Source: an uncultured Clostridia bacterium
GTDB taxonomy: Bacteria > Bacillota > Clostridia > Christensenellales > UBA1242
Assembly (NCBI GenBank): GCA_934725745.1
Contig: CAKVCH010000004.1
Span: 1 to 12,999 of the forward strand
Direction of reading: 5' to 3'
DNA: 12,999 nt
Both the position numbers and the translations under genes were made by a program. The notes under the pieces are model-generated. The model made no database searches. It was not told the origin of the DNA and was given only the letters and a program-made list of their open reading frames with translations. Shown piece by piece: positions 1-6,535 of the stretch; within the stretch, counting starts at the first letter, position 1; each line of letters opens with the position of its first letter.

Positions 1-439
1 ATTTTTAAAAATGCTAACTTTCCTTCCTATGGAAGAAATCAATAGATTAGCCGAACTTAAAGGCGAAGATTTAAACCGCGCGAAAGAAATTTTAGCGTAC
101 GAGATAACAAAAGATGTTCATGGTGTGTCAGACGCAGAAAATGCAAGAAAAAGCGCACAAGCGCTATTTTCAGGCGACCACAACGACGAAAATATGCCAA
201 AATTTAACCTTCCAAAGGACGCTTTAAAAGACAACAAAATTTCACTTATTGACTTGCTCGCCCTAACCCACCTTGCCCCATCAAAAAGTGAAGCGCGTAG
301 ACTTATCGCTGGCGGTGGCGTGTCCATTGACGGAAGACAAATAACAGACACATTCTACTCCTTGTGCCTAGCCGAGCTCTCAACATCTCCCGTCCTTAAA
401 AAAGGCAAAAAAACCTTCCTAAAAATCAACCTAGTCTAA
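1..439 (+). CDS. tyrS: Tyrosyl-tRNA synthetase, C-terminal part (5' end outside window)
   Basis: The reading frame is open from the first base, so this is the 3' end of a gene that begins upstream; the ATG at 11 is internal. The visible start FLKMLTFLPMEEI matches the end of the TyrRS catalytic domain (family pattern: LLTFLPMEEI). The segment AKEILAYEITKDVHG (about residues 24-38 after that ATG) is the conserved helix preceding the C-terminal region. The last ~60 residues form an S4-like RNA-binding domain, seen in LAPSKSEARRLIAGGGVSIDG. TyrRS charges tRNA-Tyr in the cytoplasm, and the S4 domain contacts the tRNA. It ends at TAA 437-439, followed directly by an intrinsic terminator. The catalytic HIGH and KMSKS motifs lie outside the window. 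Identification rests on recalled family sequence but is secure. Confidence 0.93.
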   Translation, partial: FLKMLTFLPMEEINRLAELKGEDLNRAKEILAYEITKDVHGVSDAENARKSAQALFSGDHNDENMPKFNLPKDALKDNKISLIDLLALTHLAPSKSEARRLIAGGGVSIDGRQITDTFYSLCLAELSTSPVLKKGKKTFLKINLV

Positions 440-450
440 AATTTAAAAAG

Positions 451-479
451 TACAAAACAACTTTGTTTTGTATTTTTTT
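451..479 (+). terminator. Rho-independent terminator of tyrS
   Basis: A perfect 9-bp stem TACAAAACA / TGTTTTGTA (451-459 and 464-472) with a 4-nt loop is followed by seven T. It lies 11 nt after the tyrS stop codon. The stem is AT-rich, but the position and T-run are convincing. Confidence 0.85.
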
Positions 480-507
480 ATTTTATAGCATTTTGAGAAA
501 GTGGAAA

Positions 508-532
508 CTTTTTCGGTATAAAACCGAAAAAG
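508..532. repeat. Perfect 10-bp inverted repeat (hairpin)
   Basis: CTTTTTCGGT (508-517) and ACCGAAAAAG (523-532) are perfect reverse complements separated by ATAAA. There is no T-run on the plus side and only a weak one on the minus side, so it is not a standard terminator. A related TTTTTCGGTCGAAA lies about 18 bp downstream. Confidence 0.75.
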
Positions 533-697
533 ATTAAAAAAATAGGGAGTTTTTCGGTCGAAAGCAGAAAAAATATGGCGAAATTATAAGCCCAAAAAGT
601 TTAGGGCGGTAATTTACGAGCTTTGATAAAAAAATTAGTGCTTTTTGCTTGGGTTTAATTAAAATCAAATAAAAAATATTTTCGTGCAAATTGCCTA

Positions 698-726
698 TTG
701 AAATAATTAGTAAAATTTGGTATATT
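698..726 (+). promoter_or_regulatory. Possible promoter for the paralogue cluster
   Basis: TTGAAA (698-703), a 17-bp spacer and TATATT (721-726) resemble a sigma-70-type promoter. It would leave a ~215-nt leader before the ATG at 950. No better hexamer pair was found closer to the gene; TACAAT at 902-907 lacks a -35. Confidence 0.35.
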
Positions 727-865
727 ATATACACAATAAAAATATGAGCAAATTTTATAATTTTGACAAAACCTAAAAAAGATAAACACTTATTATTCGC
801 TACAAAAAATATCTTAAAAATTTTATCGTAACTTTACATATTTAAAGGTTGCCAAAAACAATTTA

Positions 866-884
866 TATGTTCAAAAAAAATAAT
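866..884 (+). promoter_or_regulatory. 19-bp upstream motif, copy 1
   Basis: TATGTTCAAAAAAAATAAT lies 65 nt upstream of the first cluster gene. A copy with one substitution lies upstream of the third cluster gene at 2453-2471. It may be a shared regulatory site or a relic of duplication. Confidence 0.4.
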
Positions 885-949
885 AATCCCTTAAAAAGTC
901 TTACAATAAAATCAACTTATAAATTCAAACAATGTTAAAAGGAGAGAGT

Positions 950-1555
950 ATGAAAAAAAGAAGTTATGTTTCCGAACTCATCTATCTAGGCTATGAGTAT
1001 AACATTGCTGAAAGTTATCTAAGTGACACCAAAAAAAGAATTGATGAAGAAAAAAAAGATTTTTATATTTCCCAAAAAGAAGAGTCTAGAAAAAATATTT
1101 TATCCACCTTTGAATCCCTTGATAAAAAGACGCGAAACAGTCTTTTATCACGAATTGAAGAAACAAAAAATGTATGTTTGGGTCCAATCCCAAAACAAAC
1201 CAATCATTGCGAAGCGAGAATTATTTATGCTAGGGGCAACGCTTGCAAATCCGTTCTTAACATCTATTTTGAAGATTATGTTGCAAAAAAGATTTCAGAT
1301 ATGCAAAAGATTTTTGAACTTGACAACAAAAGAGATTATAATAAGGCTCTAAAAGAATTAAAGATAGCCCTAAAAGATTCGGGCGAGACTGTTCTTCAAC
1401 AAACAAGTAAGTTTTTACAAAATAAAATTACGAAAAACGACACAAGCGACATAAGAACAAACAAAACCGAAGAAATTTTGTTTAATCTCATTGAAAGAGT
1501 ACAAGGAAAAGAAACAACTTTCCCGACACTAGAAGAAATCCAAAATTTAAGATAA
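950..1555 (+). CDS. Unrecognised helical protein, paralogue 1 of 4
   Basis: I do not recognise this 201-residue protein. The ATG at 950 is chosen over the in-frame ATG at 932 because AAAAGGAGAG (937-946) is an ideal ribosome binding site for it. The product is rich in Lys, Glu and Asp and appears almost entirely alpha-helical. It has no signal peptide or membrane segment, so it is probably cytoplasmic. It shares ungapped blocks with the next two genes: YVSELIYLGYEYNIAESYL (6-24), NILSTFESLDKKTRNSLL (49-66) and SVLNIYFEDYVAKKI (101-115). Cys at 76, 87 and 99 do not form an obvious metal site. A 19-nt gap to the next gene, which has its own ribosome binding site, suggests cotranscription. Function is unknown. 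Confidence 0.85.
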   Translation: MKKRSYVSELIYLGYEYNIAESYLSDTKKRIDEEKKDFYISQKEESRKNILSTFESLDKKTRNSLLSRIEETKNVCLGPIPKQTNHCEARIIYARGNACKSVLNIYFEDYVAKKISDMQKIFELDNKRDYNKALKELKIALKDSGETVLQQTSKFLQNKITKNDTSDIRTNKTEEILFNLIERVQGKETTFPTLEEIQNLR

Positions 1556-1574
1556 TTTTAAAAGGAGAAAAATA

Positions 1575-2285
1575 ATGGAACTAACTGAGAAAGAAAAGGA
1601 AGAAATTAAAAAGTGCAGCAAAGAAATCAAAGAAGAAAGAGAGAAATATCCACATAGACGACTTATTCCACAACTTATTGCTTGGGCAAACGACTACGAT
1701 AGGGCGCAATACTTTTTGAATAAGTGGGAAAAGAACGAGCAAGTAGAAGGCGCAAGCGACTTTGTTTTAGAAAAAGCCGAAGCCCAACAAAACATTATTT
1801 CTACTCTCAAGTCGCTAGATGACGAAGCGCGAGACGACATTTTGTACCAAGTAGATTGGATTTATAGGTCGCAAGTGAACACCGACGAGTACGAAAAGCC
1901 ACTAGAACAAGGCGGATATGTGAATTTTAACCCAAAAAGAGACGGGTGTCATAGGGTTTTTGACCTTTATTTTAAAAACCTTGCACGCGAAAAAATTGCA
2001 AACGCAGTCAAAGTTTTTGACGCGGAAAACAACGAAGAGTTTGGCGAAGCAATGTACGCGATTAAAAAAGATGTCGATATGGCAACAGTTACAGAAAAAA
2101 TATTTATAAGACCATTTTTGAGCGACATTAAAGAAAAAGCATCTAAAAAAGCAGAAAACACAAAAAGTAAAACGGTTTTAAAACAATGTACACAAATTAT
2201 CGCTACTGAAGGAATTTTACAAGATTTTATTGAACAAGCACTTGACATTAACACTCAAAAAAGCGAAACTGAAAAAGAGATGTGA
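1575..2285 (+). CDS. Unrecognised helical protein, paralogue 2 of 4
   Basis: This 236-residue protein of unknown function follows AAAAGGAG at 1560-1567. It begins with a highly charged Lys/Glu helix (residues 1-25) that paralogue 1 lacks. It then repeats the same blocks: LIPQLIAWANDYDRAQYFL (30-48), NIISTLKSLDDEARDDIL (73-90) and RVFDLYFKNLAREKI (127-141). The spacing between the first two blocks equals that in paralogue 1, which supports homology rather than shared composition. Blocks 2 and 3 are separated by a Tyr/Asn-rich insertion around 101-121. It appears soluble. It ends at TGA, the only TGA stop in the window, and a 211-nt gap precedes the third gene. Confidence 0.85.
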   Translation: MELTEKEKEEIKKCSKEIKEEREKYPHRRLIPQLIAWANDYDRAQYFLNKWEKNEQVEGASDFVLEKAEAQQNIISTLKSLDDEARDDILYQVDWIYRSQVNTDEYEKPLEQGGYVNFNPKRDGCHRVFDLYFKNLAREKIANAVKVFDAENNEEFGEAMYAIKKDVDMATVTEKIFIRPFLSDIKEKASKKAENTKSKTVLKQCTQIIATEGILQDFIEQALDINTQKSETEKEM

Positions 2286-2316
2286 TATTTTTGTTGAAAG
2301 TTGCTAGATACAAACT

Positions 2317-2325
2317 TGTTATACT
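2317..2325 (+). promoter_or_regulatory. Possible extended -10 promoter upstream of paralogue 3
   Basis: TGTTATACT is an extended -10 element (TG-n-TATACT) 32 nt after the stop of paralogue 2. The nearest -35-like hexamer, TTGAAA (2294-2299), is 20 bp away, so it would depend on the extended -10. It could give paralogues 3 and 4 their own transcript. Confidence 0.35.
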
Positions 2326-2452
2326 AAAAAAACTCTTCACCGTTTTAAAGTTTAAAAAACAAAACCCGCAACGCTTTATATTAAAACTTGTTTTAGACAT
2401 CTTTCGACATTTTTCACAATTTATCACACGACTAAAAACATAAAATGCAAAA

Positions 2453-2471
2453 TATGTTCAAAAAAAGTAAT
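2453..2471 (+). promoter_or_regulatory. 19-bp upstream motif, copy 2
   Basis: TATGTTCAAAAAAAGTAAT matches 866-884 at 18 of 19 positions. It sits 25 nt before the ATG of paralogue 3, overlapping the leader just ahead of its ribosome binding site. Confidence 0.4.
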
Positions 2472-2496
2472 TTTAAAAATAAAAAGGAGAAAAAAA

Positions 2497-3126
2497 ATGA
2501 AAAAAGATTACACAGACGAACAATACAATATCGCGGACGACCTTATGCTTTCCGCACTTAAAAGGGACTATGCAGTTGATTCTATGATTAAAGGAATTTT
2601 CCGCCCACGCAAAGTTTCAAACCCACAAGCGGAAGAAACAATTAAGCAAGAAAGCGAAAAAATCATTTCAAAACTTGACAGTATGTCGACAGAAGAAAGG
2701 TTTGAAATTTTTGACTGCATTGGAAAACTTGCCCACTATCACAGCGCAATGTCGACACTCGACAAATTGGAAAATGGAAACGACTTAAACCACCACACAT
2801 TTATGTTAAGAAGTGCGTTTTCAGTCTACGAAATTTACTATGACGGCAAGGTCAATAGTTATCTTGGCGCCCTTGAGAATCTTCAATCAAGCAAAGACAA
2901 TATGGGAAAAGGGATTCTTGACATCAAATCAGCGTTTGAAAAAATGGACGAAAGAGACAGAAACGCTATCGCTAACCGCCTTAACGCTCGCAAAGTAGAG
3001 GCAGAAGCAGTCCTTAAAAAACCAAACAACTTTAAAGAATTTAAGAAAGCAGACGACGATGTAAAGTTGCTCTATACCCTTGAAAACATCATCGGAAAAG
3101 AAAAAGAAGAAGAGCAAGAAAGATAA
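2497..3126 (+). CDS. Unrecognised helical protein, paralogue 3 of 4
   Basis: This 209-residue protein of unknown function has a strong ribosome binding site, AAAAAGGAG. It is soluble-looking, helical and highly charged. Blocks shared with paralogues 1 and 2 include the N-terminal helix around NIADDLMLSALKRDYAVDSM (11-30), KIISKLDSMSTEERFEIF (55-72) and SVYEIYYDGKVNSYL (109-123). A second segment, EKMDERDRNAIANRL (148-162), resembles the first LDSMSTEER segment, so the protein may have arisen by internal duplication of a two-helix module. The C-terminus is a Glu/Lys tail. It lies 38 nt before paralogue 4, which suggests one transcript. Confidence 0.85.
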   Translation: MKKDYTDEQYNIADDLMLSALKRDYAVDSMIKGIFRPRKVSNPQAEETIKQESEKIISKLDSMSTEERFEIFDCIGKLAHYHSAMSTLDKLENGNDLNHHTFMLRSAFSVYEIYYDGKVNSYLGALENLQSSKDNMGKGILDIKSAFEKMDERDRNAIANRLNARKVEAEAVLKKPNNFKEFKKADDDVKLLYTLENIIGKEKEEEQER

Positions 3127-3164
3127 TTTCATACTTGAAAATACTTTAATTAAAGGAATTTGAA

Positions 3165-3830
3165 ATGGAAAAGCATTACAACAAAAACCACATTTTTCTC
3201 GTAAACGGACTGGTCGAACTTGTCGATTCTTATATCAAAATGGATGAAGAAGCATTCTTTGAAAAAAATTTGAGAAGTAGCGACGACTTCTTTTCTTTGA
3301 TATATGAAGGCATTGACTACATCGACCACGAGTGGCTTTGCAAAATGGTGGAATATATGGGAAATAGGATTGACGCGCTTAGCAAAGACGCGCCTTTTGA
3401 AGCAAGTTCCTACGAATGCTACCAAAAGTTGCCAGAGTTGTATTGTTTGAATCTTGCAGACAGCATTGCCTTTAATTTCTTGGCGGAAGATTTTATTGAT
3501 AGGGCGTGCTTGTACAAAAAAGATAACAAAGCCTTTAACACCGTTCTTGTCAAAAATCTCACGCGCGACATAAGGCACCTTAACCCACGCGATAGAGAAA
3601 TTTGTAAAGGCGTCATTCTCGGCAAACAACATTTTTTAAGAAGAGACCTTGAAAATGATACTTTTGAAATTGAAGATAGATATGATTCATATTGCGTGGA
3701 AAACATTAACGAAGACACAAAAAGACAAATCATCAGTTGTGACTATGTGGCAAGAATCATTGAAAAAGAAAATAATAAAGCAAAAAACAAAGTTGCAAAG
3801 GTCACTTTAGACCTAGACCAAGAAATGTAA
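3165..3830 (+). CDS. Unrecognised helical protein, most divergent paralogue (4 of 4)
   Basis: This 221-residue protein has its own ribosome binding site, AAAGGAA, about 6 nt before the ATG. It is the most diverged member and belongs to the cluster mainly by position and by weak matches: SLIYEGIDYIDHEWLCKMV (44-62) aligns with the LDxxxR helix of the others, SIAFNFLAEDFIDRA (100-114) with the SVLNIYF block, and RHLNPRDREICKGVI (137-151) with paralogue 3's DERDRNAIANRL. Seven or so Cys are scattered without a CxxC pair. There is no signal peptide or membrane helix. It is followed by the bidirectional terminator at 3943-3968. Function is unknown; homology to the other three is likely but less certain than among them. 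Confidence 0.82.
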   Translation: MEKHYNKNHIFLVNGLVELVDSYIKMDEEAFFEKNLRSSDDFFSLIYEGIDYIDHEWLCKMVEYMGNRIDALSKDAPFEASSYECYQKLPELYCLNLADSIAFNFLAEDFIDRACLYKKDNKAFNTVLVKNLTRDIRHLNPRDREICKGVILGKQHFLRRDLENDTFEIEDRYDSYCVENINEDTKRQIISCDYVARIIEKENNKAKNKVAKVTLDLDQEM

Positions 3831-3930
3831 TTACACTACTTGCAAAATAGAAAAGCTTGAAAATTTTTATAAAGTAAATTTCAATAAAGCATTAAGAAAA
3901 CTTTAAGTTACTCACATTTTTAATCAAATT

Positions 3931-3939
3931 TGTGGATAA
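3931..3939 (-). promoter_or_regulatory. Single perfect DnaA-box sequence
   Basis: TGTGGATAA is the exact reverse complement of TTATCCACA, the consensus DnaA box. It stands alone, with no cluster of boxes and no replication gene nearby, so it could be chance or a titration site. It is not an origin on this evidence. Confidence 0.35.
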
Positions 3940-3942
3940 CAC

Positions 3943-3968
3943 AAAAAGACGCGTTTGCGTCTTTTTTT
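3943..3968. terminator. Bidirectional terminator between the cluster and cmk
   Basis: AAAAAGACGC (3943-3952), a GTTT loop and GCGTCTTTTT (3957-3966) form a perfect 10-bp stem. A T-run follows on the plus side and A's on the other flank give T's on the minus strand. It can end both the rightward cluster and leftward cmk. Confidence 0.88.
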
Positions 3969-4008
3969 ATTTAACTATTTTGAGATAAAAAATCTAATTA
4001 TTTTTTAC

Positions 4009-4677
4009 TTAAAATCGCCTTTTTTCGTTTATTATTTCAATGCAACGATTGACGGTTTGATCTAATGTCTCATTCGAATTGTCGACAATTACAGCGTCAT
4101 CTGCTGGAATCATTGCGCCGTGTTCCCTTTTTCTATCTTCTTCATCACGCTTTTTAATATCTTTCAAGACTTCTTCAAAAGTTGGGCAATCTTTCTGCCC
4201 TTTCATTTGCTCAAAACGCCTTTTTGCGCGGACTTCGTCGCAAGCGGTCAAAAAGAGTTTAACTTGCGCGTCCTTTAAAACCACTCGCCCAATGTCGCGA
4301 CCTTCCATTATGCAGTCGTTATGTTTGGCAAAAGTTCGTTGAATTTCGCGCACCTTTTCACGAAGTTCGCCGTAGCCACTAACATATGGCGTCATATTGC
4401 TCACATTTTCGTTGCGAAGAATTTTTGAGTAGTCGTGATTATTTACAAAAACAACTTGCTTTCCGTCTATAAACTCCACTTTGACATTAAGCGAAGTCAA
4501 CAGTTTCGCTATTTTTTCTATACTTGGTTCGCCCCTAAAACGCGACAAATATTCGCAAGTTATCGCGCGATAGACCATTCCAGTGTTGAATTTTTTTAAA
4601 TTAAGGCGCCTTGACAACTCGTCCGCCAAACTCGATTTTCCGCACCCCGCGACACCGTCAATTGTGATATTAAACAT
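4009..4677 (-). CDS. cmk: Cytidylate kinase
   Basis: At 222 residues this is normal length for bacterial (d)CMP kinase, which phosphorylates CMP/dCMP with ATP in pyrimidine nucleotide synthesis. The P-loop is GVAGCGKSS (8-16). It is followed by the family motif NTGMVYRA, the MEGRDIGRVVLKDA block and FLTACDEVRAKRR of the substrate/NMP-binding core. The lid region has KRDEEDRKRE and the C-terminus shows PADDAVIVDNS, all typical of Cmk. The start at 4677 is supported by AAAAGGAC 5-12 nt upstream. The gene stands alone, divergent from deoD, whereas in many Firmicutes cmk lies near rpsA or other genes. Nothing looks broken. Confidence 0.95.
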   Translation of the reverse strand: MFNITIDGVAGCGKSSLADELSRRLNLKKFNTGMVYRAITCEYLSRFRGEPSIEKIAKLLTSLNVKVEFIDGKQVVFVNNHDYSKILRNENVSNMTPYVSGYGELREKVREIQRTFAKHNDCIMEGRDIGRVVLKDAQVKLFLTACDEVRAKRRFEQMKGQKDCPTFEEVLKDIKKRDEEDRKREHGAMIPADDAVIVDNSNETLDQTVNRCIEIINEKRRF

Positions 4678-4848
4678 ATTTTTGTCCTTTTTTGCTCAAA
4701 TTTTCACATAAAATTTATAAACTGTTCATACGCTTTTAATTGTCTAAAATATAAAAGTCTATTAACTGTAATTTGCTATACATAACTATTTTACAATCAA
4801 ATTGCGCTTTTTCAAAACAAAAATCGTCAATTTCACTTGAATGCGCTA

Positions 4849-4913
4849 TAAAGTTTGACTTGAACGGCACGAAAAGTATCAATTTTTCTTTTAAGTGGCG
4901 TAAAGTTTGACTT
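4849..4913 (+). repeat. Direct repeat of a 13-bp promoter segment upstream of deoD
   Basis: TAAAGTTTGACTT occurs twice, at 4849-4861 and 4901-4913, offset by 52 bp. The second copy carries the -35 of the deoD promoter. The first contains the same TTGACT but has only a weak -10 (TATCAA at 4877-4882). It may be a duplicated promoter or a repeated regulator site. Confidence 0.7.
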
Positions 4914-4935
4914 AAAACCACTTTTTGCCTAAAAT
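4907..4935 (+). promoter_or_regulatory. Promoter of deoD
   Basis: TTGACT (4907-4912), a 17-bp spacer and TAAAAT (4930-4935) form a near-consensus promoter. Transcription would start around 4942, giving a ~20-nt leader that includes the AAAAGGA ribosome binding site. Confidence 0.75.
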
Positions 4936-4961
4936 AGAAATAACAATAAAAGGATTTTTTT

Positions 4962-5666
4962 ATGAACACACCACATATAGACGCAAATATAAATGAAATC
5001 GCGCCAACAGTCATTATGCCAGGCGACCCATTGAGAGCCAAAAAAATGGCGGAAAAATTTTTAGACGACGCAAAACTCGTTAGCAAAACGCGTAATAATT
5101 TTTGCTACACGGGAACATATAAGGGGACTGCTGTTTCCATTATGGCAAGCGGAATGGGGTCAGGCTCAATGGGCATTTATTCTCACGAACTTTTCGATGT
5201 CTATAATGTCAAAAACATCATCCGCGTTGGAACAATCGGCGCGCTAAGCCCTACCCTTCACATTGGCGATTTGGTCGTTGGGCGCGAGATTGACACCGAC
5301 TCAAACTATGCAAATATTTTACTTGACAATGCAACCAAAATGGAATGTTCAAAAAAGATTTTGAAAATAGTTACAAGCGTTGCGAAGGAAAAAAACATAA
5401 ATATCGTTTTGGGAAAAATCTTTTCCACTGACACCTTTTATGCAAAAAAAGGAACAAACGAAAAGTTGGCGCAAGATGGTTTTCTTGGCGTTGAAATGGA
5501 AAGTTCGGCGCTTTATAAAAACGCGCTTGACTTAAAAAGAAACGCACTTTGTTTATGCACTGTAAGTGACGAAATTTATAGTGGCAAGGGCGCAACAAGT
5601 CTCGAAAGACAAAACAACTACTCAGAAATGTTTATATTAGCACTTGAAACGGCAACAAAACTCTAA
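4962..5666 (+). CDS. deoD: Purine-nucleoside phosphorylase, DeoD type
   Basis: This 234-residue protein matches the hexameric, trimer-of-dimers PNP family that cleaves purine (deoxy)nucleosides with phosphate during salvage. The N-terminus TPHIDA carries the His that reaches the neighbouring active site (His5). MPGDPLRAK (19-27) is the phosphate loop and IIRVGTIGAL (86-95) contains the phosphate-binding Arg. GVEMESSALY (176-185) holds the ribose-binding Glu/Met. VSDEI (201-205) contains the catalytic Asp203, equivalent to Asp204 of the E. coli enzyme. The length is normal for the family. The ribosome binding site AAAAGGA and a near-consensus promoter support the ATG at 4962. No other deo genes are adjacent, so it appears monocistronic. 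Confidence 0.96.
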   Translation: MNTPHIDANINEIAPTVIMPGDPLRAKKMAEKFLDDAKLVSKTRNNFCYTGTYKGTAVSIMASGMGSGSMGIYSHELFDVYNVKNIIRVGTIGALSPTLHIGDLVVGREIDTDSNYANILLDNATKMECSKKILKIVTSVAKEKNINIVLGKIFSTDTFYAKKGTNEKLAQDGFLGVEMESSALYKNALDLKRNALCLCTVSDEIYSGKGATSLERQNNYSEMFILALETATKL

Positions 5667-5816
5667 TTTTTGCGACCTTTTTAAACAAAAAATCTTGATT
5701 TTTCGACTTATTTAACCAAAGTTCTTAATTTTTCGGTTTTTTAAAAAAAGTTTTTGTTTCTTCGACATTTTTAAACAAAATTCTTAAATTTATGACATTT
5801 TAAAAAACATTTTGGC
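5667..5816 (+). repeat. Five degenerate ~30-bp tandem repeats after deoD
   Basis: Directly after the deoD stop codon the sequence falls into five consecutive units: 5667-5698, 5699-5728, 5729-5757, 5758-5787 and 5788-5816 (32, 30, 29, 30 and 29 nt). Each begins with a T-rich block leading to CGAC or a close variant, followed by TTTAAACAAA or a variant, and usually ends TTCTTAA. Unit 4 is near consensus and unit 3 is the most degraded. A partly similar stretch (CTTTCGACATTTTTCACAA) occurs at 2401-2419. The units contain no ORF and no usual terminator stem. Confidence 0.7.
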
Positions 5817-5871
5817 TTTCATTGTAAAAAAATTAAAACATTTTTATCGCCCACAAAGATAGGATAATTAC

Positions 5872-5900
5872 TTGTAAAAGTGCTTAAAAAAGAGTAAACT
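5872..5900 (+). promoter_or_regulatory. Promoter of the zinc-ribbon membrane protein gene
   Basis: TTGTAA (5872-5877), a 17-bp spacer and TAAACT (5895-5900) resemble a sigma-70-type promoter. The start would fall near 5907, just ahead of the AAAAGGA ribosome binding site and the GTG at 5923. Confidence 0.5.
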
Positions 5901-5922
5901 AATTTTAGAAAAGGAAAAAGTC

Positions 5923-6297
5923 GTGAAAAACAACACCTATTTATTCATCTCAATATTGGCGCTCCTTGGCGGACTGTGTTTGCTTTTGTTTTATAAAGCA
6001 GATGTCTTTTCAATTGGGCTTATCCTTATGGGTGCAATTGGGACTCTTGCTGGGATGTTCCTTTTAATGAACCCAGAACAAAAGAAAAACGACAAAAAAA
6101 GTCCTGCGAGCCAAACACCCCTCGAGCCAAAGACCACAACATCTGGCGAGCACATTTGCGACCATTCGCATTGCGTAGCGTCAGTTCCCGTTCGTCCAAA
6201 ACTCATTGACAACAAAGCAGTTTGCAAATACTGCAAGTGCAAATTTGCCAAAAATCTTGATAAATGCCCTTACTGTGGCGCGCCACAAAATAGTTAA
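5923..6297 (+). CDS. Small membrane protein with C-terminal zinc ribbon
   Basis: This 124-residue protein starts at GTG, supported by AAAAGGA about 8 nt upstream. Two hydrophobic segments (about 7-25 and 29-49) would form a membrane hairpin. A polar, Pro/Ser/Thr-rich linker (52-75) follows, then CDHSHC (79-84), and then a CxxC...CxxC zinc ribbon, CKYCKCKFAKNLDKCPYCG (101-119). Such zinc-ribbon membrane proteins are common but not functionally defined. The ribbon would face the cytoplasm if both termini are inside. It sits alone between deoD and the PAP2 gene. I can assign architecture but no function. Confidence 0.8.
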   Translation: MKNNTYLFISILALLGGLCLLLFYKADVFSIGLILMGAIGTLAGMFLLMNPEQKKNDKKSPASQTPLEPKTTTSGEHICDHSHCVASVPVRPKLIDNKAVCKYCKCKFAKNLDKCPYCGAPQNS

Positions 6298-6535
6298 AAA
6301 TATTTATTGATTTTTCAATGTCACATCACTCAAATATAATAGCAAAAGCATAAATAGATTTACATTTATTTTAAAACGCGCGAAAAAAATTGACTAAAAA
6401 ATCCGCAAAAAAAATAGAAATATTTAACTAAAAGACAAAAGAAACAAAAATGGTTAAAAGTTTTTACAAACAAATATCTATTTTAAACTTGCGTAAAACC
6501 TAAACGCGCAAAAATCATATAAAAGGATTAAAAAA

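Larger units (their letters stand above)
440..949. other. 510-bp AT-rich intergenic region without a convincing gene
   Basis: Between tyrS and the paralogue cluster I see no convincing coding sequence. A 66-codon minus-strand frame at 534-734 starts at GTG without a Shine-Dalgarno sequence and is not credible. The region holds the tyrS terminator, a strong inverted repeat at 508-532, a plausible rightward promoter at 698-726, and a 19-bp motif at 866-884 that recurs upstream of the third cluster gene. A looser inverted pair, CCCAA (591-595) with TTGGG (649-653), may be chance. Confidence 0.6.

Noticed and set aside
534..734. 66-codon hydrophobic minus-strand ORF in the tyrS-cluster gap
   Set aside because: It starts at GTG without a ribosome binding site, has a composition expected from AT-rich DNA, and its start overlaps a likely plus-strand promoter.
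3150..3632. 160-codon minus-strand ORF across paralogue 4
   Set aside because: It is an antisense shadow of a gene with a good ribosome binding site on the plus strand; its length follows from codon bias, and its sequence is not protein-like.
3931..3939. Replication origin suggested by a perfect DnaA box
   Set aside because: There is only one box, with no AT-rich unwinding element arrangement and no dnaA/dnaN nearby.
5667..5816. CRISPR array
   Set aside because: The ~30-bp units are adjacent and degenerate with no unique spacers between them, and no cas genes are present.
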